Source: Rhizobacter sp. OV335 (GTDB lineage: Bacteria; Pseudomonadota; Gammaproteobacteria; Burkholderiales; Burkholderiaceae_C). Taken from it: a DNA stretch of 64,000 nucleotides. Shown in pieces: positions 8,330 to 17,404 of the stretch. Numbering within the stretch: position 1 is the stretch's first letter; every line of letters begins with the position of its first letter. The stretch covers positions 112,632 to 176,631 of the forward strand of contig NZ_FRCQ01000012.1 of assembly GCF_900142965.1 (NCBI RefSeq). The letters run 5' to 3'. Below the pieces are notes generated by a model that worked only from the letters and a program-made list of their open reading frames with translations, ran no database searches and had not been told where the DNA came from. Both the position numbers and the translations under genes were made by a program.

Positions 8330-9255
8330 GCCTTCCCCTGCTTCGATGCCAGCTCGCGCGCCAAGGCCGCGAAGCGCTGCGCCGGCAGGTTGTCTTCATC
8401 GCTGCGCGACACCAGCGTCAGCGGCGCATCGAGCGGCCCGCTGCCGGCCAGCCGGCGGTAGGCGATCGCATGCGGGTGCGCGCCGGTCATCGACGCTGGC
8501 ACCACCGACAGCCCCGCGCCGGCGGCCACCAGGTTCAGGTTCGTCATCATGCGATCGACCTCGGCGACGATGCGCGGCCGCAGGCCCTTCGAATGGCACA
8601 GCGCGAGCAGCTCCGCGTACAGCCCCGGCGCACCCGGCCGGCGCACCAGGATCAGCCCTTCGGAGCACAGCTGCGCGAGCGTCAGCGGCCTGGCGGTCAC
8701 ACCAACCCGCCTGGCCGCCGCCGCGAACGCATGGTCGCTCGGCATCGCGGCCATCACCGGCTCGCGCAGCAGCGTCTCGAAGTGCAGGCCCTCGGGCCGC
8801 GCGACCGGCACCCGCAGCAATGCGCAATGCAATCGGCCGGCCGACAGCGCCTCGGTCAGCTCGGCGGCGTTCTCCTCGCGCAGTTGCAGCTCGACCTTCG
8901 GGTGCAGGCGCCGGAAGGCCCGCAGCACCTCGGGCATGAAGCGGTGCGCCGCCGCCGAGCTGGTGAAGCCGATGGCCAGCGACCCCTCCTGCCCCTGCGC
9001 GACGCGCGCCATGCGCTGCGACATCGCCTCCATGCCCTGCAGCAGCCGCGTGGCCTCGACCTGGAACTGCCGACCCGCGTCGGTCAGCGCCATGCCGCGC
9101 GGATGGCGCCGGAACAGCGACATGCCGAGCTCGCGTTCCAGCGTGTGGATCTGCTGGCTCAGCGGCGGTTGCTGGATGCCCAGCAGCTCGGCCGCGCGCG
9201 TCATGTGGCCGGTCTGCGCGACGGCCGCGAAATAGCGGAGCTGTCTCATCTCCAT
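8326..9255 (-). CDS. LysR family transcriptional regulator
   Basis: 309 aa. The N-terminal winged HTH is clear (MRQLRYFAAVAQTGHMTRAA, then LLGIQQPPLSQQIHTLE). It is followed by the two-lobed periplasmic-binding-like effector domain (GSLAIGFTSSAAAHRFMPEVL; a relative of BenM/CatM-type sensors by general pattern). An alternative start is the Met two codons in. It is upstream of and coupled to the Bug receptor gene, and divergent from the tannase-family esterase across an AT-rich 131-base region, the classic layout for a LysR regulator acting on a divergent target. A reasonable inference is control of esterase expression by an aromatic acid, but the ligand is not shown by the sequence. Confidence 0.93.
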   Translation of the reverse strand: MEMRQLRYFAAVAQTGHMTRAAELLGIQQPPLSQQIHTLERELGMSLFRRHPRGMALTDAGRQFQVEATRLLQGMEAMSQRMARVAQGQEGSLAIGFTSSAAAHRFMPEVLRAFRRLHPKVELQLREENAAELTEALSAGRLHCALLRVPVARPEGLHFETLLREPVMAAMPSDHAFAAAARRVGVTARPLTLAQLCSEGLILVRRPGAPGLYAELLALCHSKGLRPRIVAEVDRMMTNLNLVAAGAGLSVVPASMTGAHPHAIAYRRLAGSGPLDAPLTLVSRSDEDNLPAQRFAALARELASKQGKA

Positions 9256-9304
9256 GTCGTCGTCTCCATATTTTTTTCGTATCGGAATGGCCTGCTTATT
9301 TTAT

Positions 9305-9334
9305 TTGACCGCAGATCAGGCTCGCCCCTATCGT
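9305..9334 (+). promoter_or_regulatory. Sigma-70-like promoter for the tannase-family esterase
   Basis: TTGACC (9305-9310), 18 bases, then TATCGT (9329-9334), about 50 bases before the esterase start. It sits beside an unusually AT-rich block (9268-9306) that probably also holds the LysR operator. The hexamers are readable, but promoter activity is inference. Confidence 0.5.
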
Positions 9335-9386
9335 CGCGGCGCTGTTCAACAGAAGGCCCTCGAGGCCTCAGACCGGAGACAAGACC

Positions 9387-12059
9387 ATGGGCCCAGGCCG
9401 CCGCATGGATGGACGCGTCATGCAACGCATCCGTCCCTTCCTTTCCACCCTCGCGCTGTCCGCGCTGCTCGCCGCTTGCGGCGGCGGTGGCGATGACGGC
9501 ACGCCGCCGTCCGACACTCCGCCGGTCGCGACCGGCACCTCGTGCGCAGCCCTTGCCGGCCTGCAGATCACCGCGGCGCAGATCGGCCTGCCGACGCAGG
9601 GCGCCAGCGTGACCAGCGCGACGCCGGTCGCGGCCACCGACGCCGGCAACTCGCGCGGCGACTACTGCCGCGTGCGCGGCAGCATCCTGCCGGTCGACCC
9701 GACGGCGCCGGCGATCACCTTTGCCGTCAACCTGCCGGAGCAGTGGAACCACAAGGCCATCCACTTCGGCGGCGGCGGCTTCAACGGCACGCTGATCGAC
9801 GGCACCGAGCCGCTGCGCTTCGGCCCCGCCGGCAAGTCTGCGCCGCTCGCGCTCGGCTACGCGACCTTCGGCGACGACGGCGGCCACCAGAGCAGCAGCA
9901 TCACCGACGGCACGTTCGCCGCCAACGACGAGGCGCTTGCCAACTACGGCGGCCAGTCGCTGAAAAAGACGCACGACGTCGCGATGCTGCTGGTGAAGAC
10001 GCGCTACGGCAGTGCGCCCGAGAAGGCCTACTTCCTCGGCACCTCGACCGGCGGCCGCGATGCGCTGCTGCACATCCAGCGCTGGCCAGCCGACTACGAC
10101 GGCGTGGTCGCCAACGAGCCGGCGCTCAACTACAGCGGCACGCGGCTGTCGAACGTGGCCGTCGGCCGTGCGCTGTACGCGAACGGTGGCGCCGGCTGGG
10201 TCAACCTGGCGAAGACGCTGCTGGTGCAGAAGACCGTGCTGTCCGCGTGCGACAAGCTCGATGGCGCCACCGATGGCATCGTCAGCAACGTCGAGAGCTG
10301 CCGCCGGCTGAACCCGCAGATCCTCGCGACGCTGCGTTGTGCCGGCGGCATCGACACTGGCGACACCTGCCTGTCCGATGCGCAGCTCACCACCATCCGC
10401 ACGATCGAGTCGCCGCTCGAATTCAGCGGCTACACGCTGGCCGCCAACACCACGCGCGCCGGCGGCTACAACATCCTCGAAGGCACGCTGGTGGCCGGCC
10501 CCTATACCTCGCGCGACCTCGGTACGCGCCCGGTGCCGGGCAACCCGGCCAGCACCGCCGATGCCAACGTCTTCGTGACCGGCGACCAGTGGGCCAAGTA
10601 CTTCGTCACCCGCGATGCCGGCTTCGACACGCTGACGCTGGACCCGGTCACGGGCGGCGCGTGGGCGACGCGCATCGCGGCGGTCTCGGCGCTCACCGAC
10701 GCGCTCGATCCGGATCTCTCGCCGTTCCTCGCGCACGGCGGTCGGCTGATCCTGCTGCACGGCCTGGCCGACGAGGTGATCAGCAACAACTCGACGATCG
10801 AGTACTACGGCCGCGTGAAGAGCACCGTCGGCGACGCGGCCACCGAGCAGGGCATCCGCTTCTACACCGTGCCGGGCATGGGCCACGGCACCGGCGTGTT
10901 CATTCCGAGCTGGGATTCGCTGGCCGCGCTGGAGACCTGGGTCGAGAAGGGCGTGGCGCCGGAGACCGCCATCGTGACCGACAGCGTCGCCGCGACCGCC
11001 GGCCGCACGCGCCCGCTGTGCCGCTTCCCGGCGTGGCCGAAGTACAAGGGCAGCGGCAGCGTGGATGCCGCGTCCAACTACAGCTGCGTGCAGGAAACGG
11101 CCGATCCGCTGGCCTGCCCGAACCTGCCGGCCTCCGCCACCACCTACAAGGGCGGCAACCTGTTCGGCGAGGAACTGAGCGTCGCGCTCGACCCGGCGAC
11201 GATGGGCTACACCATCACGATCGACGCCAGCGGGCAGCGCGCGGCCAGCACGCAGCGCAGCGGTGCGCTGCTGCCACGCGGCAACTGCGTGTTCGCAAGC
11301 GGCGAGAACGGGGCCGACTTCACGTTCGGCACCGGCGGGCTGCTGCAGGGCGGCGTCGCGGCGCCGACCGGCAGCACGTCCATCGGCCTGGTGGCGTTCC
11401 AGAACACCTTCCAGAACGGCGCGACGCCGGCGGTGTTCAACCCGGTCGCCAACATCTTCGACGTGACCGGCGTGCAGTACGGCGCCGATGGCGTCGCCAG
11501 CGCCTACGCCGCGTCGTCGCGGGTGCGCAATGCCGGCACCTTCCAGCACTGCCAGGACCCGGCGAGCGGCCGCTTCATGACCTACGACGCCGCCTGCACG
11601 TCGACCGCGAAGGGCTACGTCACCTACAACGCGACGCGCAACGCCTTCGACGTGTTCACCACCTCGCCGACCGGCGGTGCCACCACCACCGGCGGCACGC
11701 TGTCGGGCTCGGTCGTGTTCGGCCAGGTCGGCGCGACCACGGTGCCGCTGTTCCTGGTGCGCGATCCGTCGGGTGCGCACGGCCTGCGGCTGTATGCGCC
11801 GCAGACGCCGCTGGCCGCCGGCAGCGCCGACGGGCACTTCGCGCTCGCCGCGAGCGATGGCAGCAAGGCCGATGCGGTGGTGTCGGGCACGAGCCTCACG
11901 CTGGGTGGCAACGCCGGCACGCTGGCCTACGATGCGCCGGTGCTGGGCGTCGCGCAGAGCAGTGGTGCCGCCGCGGGCAACTTCGTGTTCAATGCCGGCG
12001 TGCTGGGTTACCTGTCAACCGGCACGGGTGCGGTCTACCAACTCGGGATCAAGAACTGA
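9387..12059 (+). CDS. Tannase/feruloyl-esterase-family lipoprotein with long C-terminal extension
   Basis: 890 aa from the ATG at 9387 (good SD GGAGA); an ATG at 9420 gives a more typical lipoprotein signal. Lipobox LLAAC lies just before GGGGDDG. The esterase domain (about 50-560) has nucleophile elbow GTSTGGRD, calcium/lid segment CDKLDGATDGIVSN, acid LLHGLADEVISNN and catalytic His in GMGHGTG. Family members (fungal FaeB, tannases, MHETase) normally have Cys before the Ser and after the His, forming a disulfide across the active site. Here they are Thr and Gly, so both are lost together. About 300 residues after the catalytic His have no recognised domain. It probably cleaves esters of aromatic acids outside the inner membrane. 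The stop overlaps the next gene start by one base. Confidence 0.85.
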   Translation: MGPGRRMDGRVMQRIRPFLSTLALSALLAACGGGGDDGTPPSDTPPVATGTSCAALAGLQITAAQIGLPTQGASVTSATPVAATDAGNSRGDYCRVRGSILPVDPTAPAITFAVNLPEQWNHKAIHFGGGGFNGTLIDGTEPLRFGPAGKSAPLALGYATFGDDGGHQSSSITDGTFAANDEALANYGGQSLKKTHDVAMLLVKTRYGSAPEKAYFLGTSTGGRDALLHIQRWPADYDGVVANEPALNYSGTRLSNVAVGRALYANGGAGWVNLAKTLLVQKTVLSACDKLDGATDGIVSNVESCRRLNPQILATLRCAGGIDTGDTCLSDAQLTTIRTIESPLEFSGYTLAANTTRAGGYNILEGTLVAGPYTSRDLGTRPVPGNPASTADANVFVTGDQWAKYFVTRDAGFDTLTLDPVTGGAWATRIAAVSALTDALDPDLSPFLAHGGRLILLHGLADEVISNNSTIEYYGRVKSTVGDAATEQGIRFYTVPGMGHGTGVFIPSWDSLAALETWVEKGVAPETAIVTDSVAATAGRTRPLCRFPAWPKYKGSGSVDAASNYSCVQETADPLACPNLPASATTYKGGNLFGEELSVALDPATMGYTITIDASGQRAASTQRSGALLPRGNCVFASGENGADFTFGTGGLLQGGVAAPTGSTSIGLVAFQNTFQNGATPAVFNPVANIFDVTGVQYGADGVASAYAASSRVRNAGTFQHCQDPASGRFMTYDAACTSTAKGYVTYNATRNAFDVFTTSPTGGATTTGGTLSGSVVFGQVGATTVPLFLVRDPSGAHGLRLYAPQTPLAAGSADGHFALAASDGSKADAVVSGTSLTLGGNAGTLAYDAPVLGVAQSSGAAAGNFVFNAGVLGYLSTGTGAVYQLGIKN

Positions 12060-13390
12060 TGAAGAAGAACGCCTCGGGGCCCTGGCGGGCCTGGGCCCTG
12101 GCTGCGATGCTGGCTGTGGCGGCTTCGGCCCCGCATGCCGAACCGAAGGCCGAGCCGCAGTCGGCGCCCTGCCCCGAAGGCGTCGCGTCCGACGCGCGCT
12201 GCTACAACGGCCGCGATGCCGAGGGCGCGCTGTACTGGATCGCAATCCCCGCGGACTGGAACAAGGTGCTGGTCGTGCATGCGCACGGCGGGCCGGAGGT
12301 CGGCACGCCGACGCTCGCGCGCGGCGCCGAAGACCTGCAGCGCTGGGCCGTGATGGTGAAGGCCGGCTACGCCTGGGCCGGTTCGACCTACCGGCGCGGC
12401 GGCTACGGCGTCACGATGGCCGCCGAAGACACCGAGCGGCTGCGCCAGCTGTTCGTCGAGCGCTTCGGCAAGCCGCGCCGCACCGTGCTGCACGGGCAGA
12501 GCTATGGCGCCGGCGTCGCGGCCAAGGCGGCCGAGCTGGTCGGCCCGCCGGCCTACGACGGCGTGCTGCTGACCAGCGGCGTGCTGGGCGGCGGCAACAA
12601 CGCCTATGAATTCCGGCTCGACCTGCGGGTGGTCTACCAGCAGGTCTGCCACAACCACCCGAAGCCCGACGAGCCGGCCTACCCGCTGTGGCAGGGCCTG
12701 CCGCCGGACGCCAAGCTGACGCGCGCCGAGCTGGCCGAGCGCGTGAAGGACTGCACCGGCGTCGGCCTGCCGGCCGCGCAGCGCACGCCCGAGCAGGCGG
12801 CGCGCCTGCACACCATCCTGTCGGTGGTGCACATCCCCGAGCGCACGCTGCTCAGCCACCTGCAATGGAGCACCTGGCTGTTCCAGGACCTGACGCAGAA
12901 GCGCCTGGGCGGCCGCAACCCGTTCGACAACGCGAAGGTGGTCTACAGCGGCTCGGGCGACGATGCCGCGCTGAACAAGCAGGTGCTGCGCTACGCCGCC
13001 GACCCGCAGGCGGTGGCCGCGCTGGCGGCCGACAGCCGCCCGACCGGCCGGTTGAAGCTGCCGGTGCTGACGCTGCACGCGATCCACGACCCGACCGCCT
13101 TCGTCGAGCTGGAGAGCGCCTACCGTGAGATCGTCGACGCGGCCAGTGCATCGTCGTGGCTGGTGCAGACCTTCAGCGACGAGGCCGACCACAGCTACCT
13201 GGGCGACCCGGAGTACCCGGCGCTGATGACGGCGCTGCTGCGCTGGGTCGACGACGGCGAGCGGCCGTCGCCCGAGGGCGTCGCGAAGCTGTGCGCGGCG
13301 AACGAGGCACGCTTCGGCAGCGGCTGCAAGATCCGGCCGGAGTACCACCCCCCGCCGCTGTCGTCGCGCGTCCCGGCGCGGGCGCCCTGA
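12059..13390 (+). CDS. Exported alpha/beta-hydrolase
   Basis: 443 aa. The ATG overlaps the esterase stop (TGATG), so it is translationally coupled. A signal peptide is present (LAAMLAVAASAPHAEP). Alpha/beta-hydrolase features are oxyanion segment VVHAHGGPE, nucleophile elbow HGQSYGAG, likely acid in LTLHAIHDPTAF and catalytic His in FSDEADHSYLG. The coupling to a tannase-like enzyme and the shared exported location suggest that both act on the same ester substrate, for example a plant-derived aromatic ester or polyester breakdown product. This is inference from context. No closer family could be named. Confidence 0.8.
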   Translation: MKKNASGPWRAWALAAMLAVAASAPHAEPKAEPQSAPCPEGVASDARCYNGRDAEGALYWIAIPADWNKVLVVHAHGGPEVGTPTLARGAEDLQRWAVMVKAGYAWAGSTYRRGGYGVTMAAEDTERLRQLFVERFGKPRRTVLHGQSYGAGVAAKAAELVGPPAYDGVLLTSGVLGGGNNAYEFRLDLRVVYQQVCHNHPKPDEPAYPLWQGLPPDAKLTRAELAERVKDCTGVGLPAAQRTPEQAARLHTILSVVHIPERTLLSHLQWSTWLFQDLTQKRLGGRNPFDNAKVVYSGSGDDAALNKQVLRYAADPQAVAALAADSRPTGRLKLPVLTLHAIHDPTAFVELESAYREIVDAASASSWLVQTFSDEADHSYLGDPEYPALMTALLRWVDDGERPSPEGVAKLCAANEARFGSGCKIRPEYHPPPLSSRVPARAP

Positions 13391-13450
13391 GCCTCACCGG
13401 ACGGCAATCTCGTACAAGACCGGCGACCGCCGAGGCGCGACACTGCGCCG

Positions 13451-14449
13451 ATGACGACGCGCCCCGCCCTGCTCACCGGAACCCTGTTCGCCCTCGCCGC
13501 CGGCCTGATGTGGGGCCTGGTGTTCGTCGGCCCGCTGATGCTGCCGGAGTACCCGGCCACGCTGCAGTCCTTCGGCCGCTACCTGGCGTTCGGGCTGATC
13601 GCGCTGCCGCTCGGCTGGCTCGACCGCGCGCGGCTGTCGCAGCTGACCCGCGCCGACTGGATCGAGGCGCTGAAGCTCGCCGCCGTCGGCAACGTCGTCT
13701 ACTACCTGTTCCTCGCGAGCGCGATCCAGCGCGCCGGCGGGCCGCTGCCGACGATGATCATCGGCACGCTGCCGGTCGTCATCGCGGTCAGCGCCAACCT
13801 GCGCGGCAGCGCGGCCGGCGGCGCGCCGATCGCGTGGGCACGGCTGCTGCCGTCGCTGCTGCTGATCGGCGCCGGCATCGGGCTCGTCAACCATGTCGAG
13901 ATCACGCAGTTGCGCGCCGACCCGCAGGCCGACCTCGCGCGCTATGCGTGGGGCGCGGCGCTCGCGCTCGGCGCCGTCGTGTGCTGGACCTGGTACCCGC
14001 TGCGCAATGCCGACTGGCTGCGTGCCCACCCGCACCGCAGCCCGCGCAGCTGGGCCACCGCGCAAGGCCTCGCGACGCTGCCGCTGGCCGCCGTCGGCTA
14101 TGCCGGCACCTGGGCGTGGATGGTGGTTCAGGGGAATGCGTTCGCGATGCCGTTCGGCCCGCGCCCCGGCGACTTCATCGGCTTGATGTTCGCGATCGGG
14201 TTGTTCGCGTCCTGGCTGGGCACGCTGTGCTGGAACGAAGCGAGCCAGCGGTTGCCGACCGCGCTGGCGGGCCAGCTGATCGTGTTCGAGACCTTGTCAG
14301 CGCTGGCCTATGCCTTCGTGCTGCGCCGCAGCTGGCCGCACGCCGAGACGCTGGCCGGCGTGGCGCTGCTGATCGCCGGCGTGTCGTGGGCGCTGCGCAG
14401 CAAGGCGGCGCCTGCGCCCAGCGAACTCACCTCGGAGCTGCATCCCTGA
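13451..14449 (+). CDS. DMT superfamily (EamA) transporter
   Basis: 332 aa with about ten hydrophobic helices and the two-repeat layout of EamA permeases. Helix 1 is LLTGTLFALAAGLMWGLVFV; conserved small-residue packing is seen in NVVYYLFLASAIQRAGGPLP; the second repeat begins near AWGAALALGAVVCWTWYPL, with WLGTLCWNEASQRLPTALAG close to the end. Members export amino acids, drugs or metabolites. The substrate is not predictable. It lies 60 bases after the hydrolase on the same strand and could share its transcript. Its 3' end overlaps a doubtful minus-strand frame. Confidence 0.9.
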   Translation: MTTRPALLTGTLFALAAGLMWGLVFVGPLMLPEYPATLQSFGRYLAFGLIALPLGWLDRARLSQLTRADWIEALKLAAVGNVVYYLFLASAIQRAGGPLPTMIIGTLPVVIAVSANLRGSAAGGAPIAWARLLPSLLLIGAGIGLVNHVEITQLRADPQADLARYAWGAALALGAVVCWTWYPLRNADWLRAHPHRSPRSWATAQGLATLPLAAVGYAGTWAWMVVQGNAFAMPFGPRPGDFIGLMFAIGLFASWLGTLCWNEASQRLPTALAGQLIVFETLSALAYAFVLRRSWPHAETLAGVALLIAGVSWALRSKAAPAPSELTSELHP

Positions 14450-14636
14450 GAGGGGAGGTCGGCCGCGGCCGATGGCTGTCGGCGATCGGTGCGTCGTTGG
14501 CGGCGCGCGCATCGGCGCACGGGATGGAATGCGTGATCGGCAACGCGGCAGGATGGGCATGCGCGGCCGTGACGGCACGGCGGTTGCGGTACCAGGCGCT
14601 CACGCGCTCCGCGGCTTGCAGGGTTTCGATGTTCAT
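14427..14636 (-). CDS. Small hypothetical protein, doubtful
   Basis: 69 aa starting MNIETLQAAERVSAWYRNRR. The first 30 codons show the GC-rich third positions of real genes here, and the N-terminus looks soluble and helical. The C-terminal half is Ala/Pro/Arg-rich and may be noise. No SD is visible and the 3' end overlaps the DMT gene. It lies 82 bases downstream of csbD on the same strand. No family recognised. Confidence 0.3.
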   Translation of the reverse strand: MNIETLQAAERVSAWYRNRRAVTAAHAHPAALPITHSIPCADARAANDAPIADSHRPRPTSPLRDAAPR

Positions 14637-14718
14637 GATTCGTCGGCATTGAAGTTGAAACAGCCCGGTCGCGCCCTGCGCGGCCCGGGCCGGTGTGATC
14701 ACTCGCAATCAGTCGCGA

Positions 14719-14922
14719 TCACCTGTCAATGTCCTTGCCGAGGTCCTTCGCGACGTCGGCGACCTTCTTCTTCGCATCGCCGTAGGCGGCTTGCGACTTG
14801 CCGGCCATCTGGTCGGCGACGCCTTCGGAGCGCAGGCGGTCATTGCCCACGACCTTGCCGGCGCCTTCCTTGATCTTCCCTTTGACGTCCTCGACACGTC
14901 CCTTGACTTGGTCCTTGTTCAT
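14719..14922 (-). CDS. csbD: CsbD family stress-response protein
   Basis: 67 aa. The sequence has the CsbD pattern: MNKDQVKGRVEDVKGKIKEG, then GKVVGNDRLRSEGVADQ and KKKVADVAKDLGKD. These small hydrophilic, helical proteins are induced by general stress in many bacteria; their molecular role is unknown. The ATG at 14922 is preceded by AAGGAG with ideal spacing, which decides the start over the adjacent in-frame GTG. Its upstream region contains three direct TGTCGGAC repeats (annotated separately) that may be regulatory. Confidence 0.9.
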   Translation of the reverse strand: MNKDQVKGRVEDVKGKIKEGAGKVVGNDRLRSEGVADQMAGKSQAAYGDAKKKVADVAKDLGKDIDR

Positions 14923-14978
14923 CACTGAACTCCTTGTTCAAGGCAGCGCGGTGTGCGCTGCGGTGAATACAGTGTCGG

Positions 14979-15027
14979 TGTCGGACCGGGGCAGGTCTGT
15001 CGGACGCAGCCGCGTTCGATGTCGGAC
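14979..15027. repeat. Three direct repeats TGTCGGAC upstream of csbD
   Basis: TGTCGGAC occurs at 14979-14986, 14998-15005 and 15020-15027 (starts 19 and 22 bases apart), with a partial TGTCGG at 14973. They lie 57-105 bases upstream of the csbD start and just beyond the 3' end of glcF. Spacing near two helical turns fits a repeated operator on one DNA face, but no matching regulator is recognised. Confidence 0.45.
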
Positions 15028-15048
15028 AAATCCGTCCGTTTCTGTGGG

Positions 15049-16296
15049 TCAGGCTGCAAGGGCCTCGTCGAGTACTTCCACCCAGTGCCGCACCGGGATC
15101 GCGGTGCCGCTCTGCAGGTGCTGGATGCAGCCGACATTCGCCGACACGATGGCCTGCGGCTGCAGCGCGTCGAGGTGGCCGATCTTGCGGTCGCGCAACT
15201 GGTAGGCCAGCTCGGGCTGCAGCACCGAGTACGTGCCCGCCGAGCCGCAACACAAATGGCTCTCGACCGCCGCGACGCGCACCTCGAAGCCGAGCGTCGT
15301 CAGGTGCGTCTCGACCCCGCCGCGCAGCTGCTGGCCGTGCTGCAGCGTGCACGGCGGGTGGAAGGCCAGCGAGCGCACCCCCGCCTTGCCGTCCCGCAGC
15401 TTCATGCGCGGCTTCAGCCGCGGCACCAGCTCGGGCAGCAGCTCGCTGAGGTCGCAGGTCAGATCGGCGATGCGTTGCGCCTTCTCGGCATAGGCCGGGT
15501 CGCGCGCCAGCGCATGGCCGTAGTCCTTCACGGTGACGCCGCAGCCGGACGCGTTCATCACGATCGCCTCGACCTGGTTCGACAGCACCAGCGGCCACCA
15601 GGCGTCGATGTTGCGGCGCATGTCGTCGAGCCCGCCGTCGATGTCGCCCAGGTGCGTGCGGATCGCGCCGCAGCAGCCGGCCTCGTCGGCCACCACCGTC
15701 TGGATGCCGGCGGCATCGAGCACGCGCGCGGTCGCGCTGTTGATGTTGGGCGCCATCGCCGGCTGCACGCAGCCCATCAGCAGCAGCATCTTGCGCGGGT
15801 GCTGGCGCGTCGGCCAGCGGTGCGCCGACGCAGCGGCGCGCGGCGGCACCTTGTTGCGCAGCGTGGCCGGCAGCAGCGGCCGCACCGCTTGGCCGAGCTT
15901 CAGCGCCGGCGCGAACAGCGGCGAGGTCAGCCCCTCCTTCAGCAGCCAGCGCACCGCGCGTTCGCCGCGCGGGCGCTCGACGCGCGCGTCGACCAGCTTG
16001 CGGCCGATCTCGACCAGCTCGCCGTACTGCACGCCCGACGGGCAGGTGCTCTCGCAGTTGCGGCAGGTCAGGCAGCGGTCCAGGTGCTGCTGCGTGCTGC
16101 GCGTGACCGGCTCGCCTTCGAGCACCTGCTTCATCAGGTAGATGCGGCCGCGCGGGCCGTCGAGTTCGTCGCCGAGCAGCTGGTAGGTCGGGCAGGTCGC
16201 GGTGCAGAAGCCGCAGTGCACGCACTTGCGCAGGATCGCCTCGGCGGCGTCGCCGTCGGGCGTTCCCTTGAACTCGGAAGACAGCCTGGTTTGCAT
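15049..16296 (-). CDS. glcF: Glycolate oxidase iron-sulfur subunit GlcF
   Basis: 415 aa. Third gene of glcDEF. The N-terminal domain has two 4Fe-4S ferredoxin motifs (CVHCGFCTATCP and CLTCRNCESTCPSG). The C-terminal half has the paired CCG-type cysteine-rich domains (GCVQPAMAPNINSAT, AGCCGAIRTHLGD, HPPCTLQHGQQL, CCGSAGTYSVL) of the GlcF/GlpC/LutA group. With GlcD and GlcE it oxidises glycolate to glyoxylate and passes electrons to the respiratory chain at the inner membrane. It starts 16 bases after the glcE stop. No neighbouring glcC regulator or glyoxylate-pathway gene is seen. Confidence 0.96.
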   Translation of the reverse strand: MQTRLSSEFKGTPDGDAAEAILRKCVHCGFCTATCPTYQLLGDELDGPRGRIYLMKQVLEGEPVTRSTQQHLDRCLTCRNCESTCPSGVQYGELVEIGRKLVDARVERPRGERAVRWLLKEGLTSPLFAPALKLGQAVRPLLPATLRNKVPPRAAASAHRWPTRQHPRKMLLLMGCVQPAMAPNINSATARVLDAAGIQTVVADEAGCCGAIRTHLGDIDGGLDDMRRNIDAWWPLVLSNQVEAIVMNASGCGVTVKDYGHALARDPAYAEKAQRIADLTCDLSELLPELVPRLKPRMKLRDGKAGVRSLAFHPPCTLQHGQQLRGGVETHLTTLGFEVRVAAVESHLCCGSAGTYSVLQPELAYQLRDRKIGHLDALQPQAIVSANVGCIQHLQSGTAIPVRHWVEVLDEALAA

Positions 16297-16312
16297 CGGT
16301 GTACGGCGTGGA

Positions 16313-17404
16313 TCAGAGGCCGGGGTAGAGCCGGCCGGGATTGAACAGTCCCGCGGGGTCGAAGGATTTCTTCAGCTCGCGGTGGATGCGGTCGAGCGGC
16401 GTGCGCAGCGGCGCGAACGCACCGGCCGACTTGTCGTTCGACATGAACAGCGTGGCATGCCCGCCGACCAGCGTGGCCGCGTCGCGCACCGAGGCGGCCG
16501 GCGCCGCGGTGCACAGCCAGCGCTGCGCGCCGCCCCATTCGATCAGCTGCTCGCCCGACACGCCGAGCGGCGGCGCGGTCGGCGGCACCGACAAGCGCCA
16601 CAGCGCGCCGCCGTGCTCCACCGCGTGGCGTGCCTTCACGAAGTACTCGTCGGTCTGGTTGCGCAGGCCGCGCCAGAACGTGCTGGCCTGCGTCGGCTCG
16701 ATCACGTCGCCGCCGAGCGCGGCCAGCGCCGACTGCACCGCCGCCAGCGCGCCGCGCAGCCGCACCACGAGCATGCCGTCCCACCAGGCGCTGGCGTTGA
16801 TCGGCAGTGGCAGGCCGCTCCATTCGTTGATCTTCTGCATCGCGCTGATCTGCGCCAGCTCGAAGCGCACGGTGGCGGTGGCCGGCGCCAGCGGCAACAC
16901 CTTCAGCGAGACCTCGAGGATCACGCCGAGCGTGCCGAGCGAGCCGGCCAGCAGCCGCGAGACGTCGTAGCCGGCGACGTTCTTCATCACCTGGCCGCCG
17001 AAGCTGAGCACCTCGGCGCGGCCGTTCAGCAGCGTCGCGCCGAGCACGTAGTCGCGCACCGCGCCGACCGCCGCGCGCGGCGGGCCCGAGAGGCCGGCGG
17101 CCACCATGCCGCCGACCGTGGCGCCGGGGCCGAAGTGGGGCGGCTCGAACGGCAGGTACTGGTTCTTCTCGGCGAGCGCCGCCTCGAGCGTCGCGAGCGA
17201 GGTGCCGCAGCGCGCGGTGACGACCAGCTCGGTCGGCTCGTAGCTGGAGATGCCTTCGAGCACCGTGGTGTCGAGGATCTCGCCCTGCGGCGGCTCGCCG
17301 TAGAAGTCCTTGGTGCCGCCGCCGCGGATGCGCAGTGGCGCACCGGCGGCGCGGGCGGCTTCGACCTTGTCGATCAGGATCTGGAGCGCGGGGTCGTTGA
17401 TCAT
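16313..17404 (-). CDS. glcE: Glycolate oxidase FAD-binding subunit GlcE
   Basis: 363 aa, the usual GlcE length. FAD-binding type-4 (PCMH) features include PLRIRGGGTKDFYG, the TELVVTARCGTSLATLEAAL block, PPHFGPGATVGGMVAAGLSG, VLGATLLNGRAEVLSFGGQV and MKNVAGYDVSRLLAGSLGTL. The C-terminus ends with FDPAGLFNPGRLYPGL, typical of the family. The ATG at 17404 overlaps the glcD stop by one base (TGATG), indicating translational coupling and stoichiometric production. It functions as the second flavoprotein subunit of glycolate dehydrogenase, together with GlcD and GlcF. Confidence 0.96.
   Translation of the reverse strand: MINDPALQILIDKVEAARAAGAPLRIRGGGTKDFYGEPPQGEILDTTVLEGISSYEPTELVVTARCGTSLATLEAALAEKNQYLPFEPPHFGPGATVGGMVAAGLSGPPRAAVGAVRDYVLGATLLNGRAEVLSFGGQVMKNVAGYDVSRLLAGSLGTLGVILEVSLKVLPLAPATATVRFELAQISAMQKINEWSGLPLPINASAWWDGMLVVRLRGALAAVQSALAALGGDVIEPTQASTFWRGLRNQTDEYFVKARHAVEHGGALWRLSVPPTAPPLGVSGEQLIEWGGAQRWLCTAAPAASVRDAATLVGGHATLFMSNDKSAGAFAPLRTPLDRIHRELKKSFDPAGLFNPGRLYPGL

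Noticed and set aside
9246..11837. Long minus-strand frame opposite the esterase gene
   Set aside because: Antisense shadow, Arg/Gly/Ala-rich without domains.
9542..12058. Plus-strand frame overlapping the esterase gene, fused to the hydrolase
   Set aside because: The part before 12059 is an out-of-frame shadow of the esterase. Only the section from 12059 has signal peptide and hydrolase motifs.
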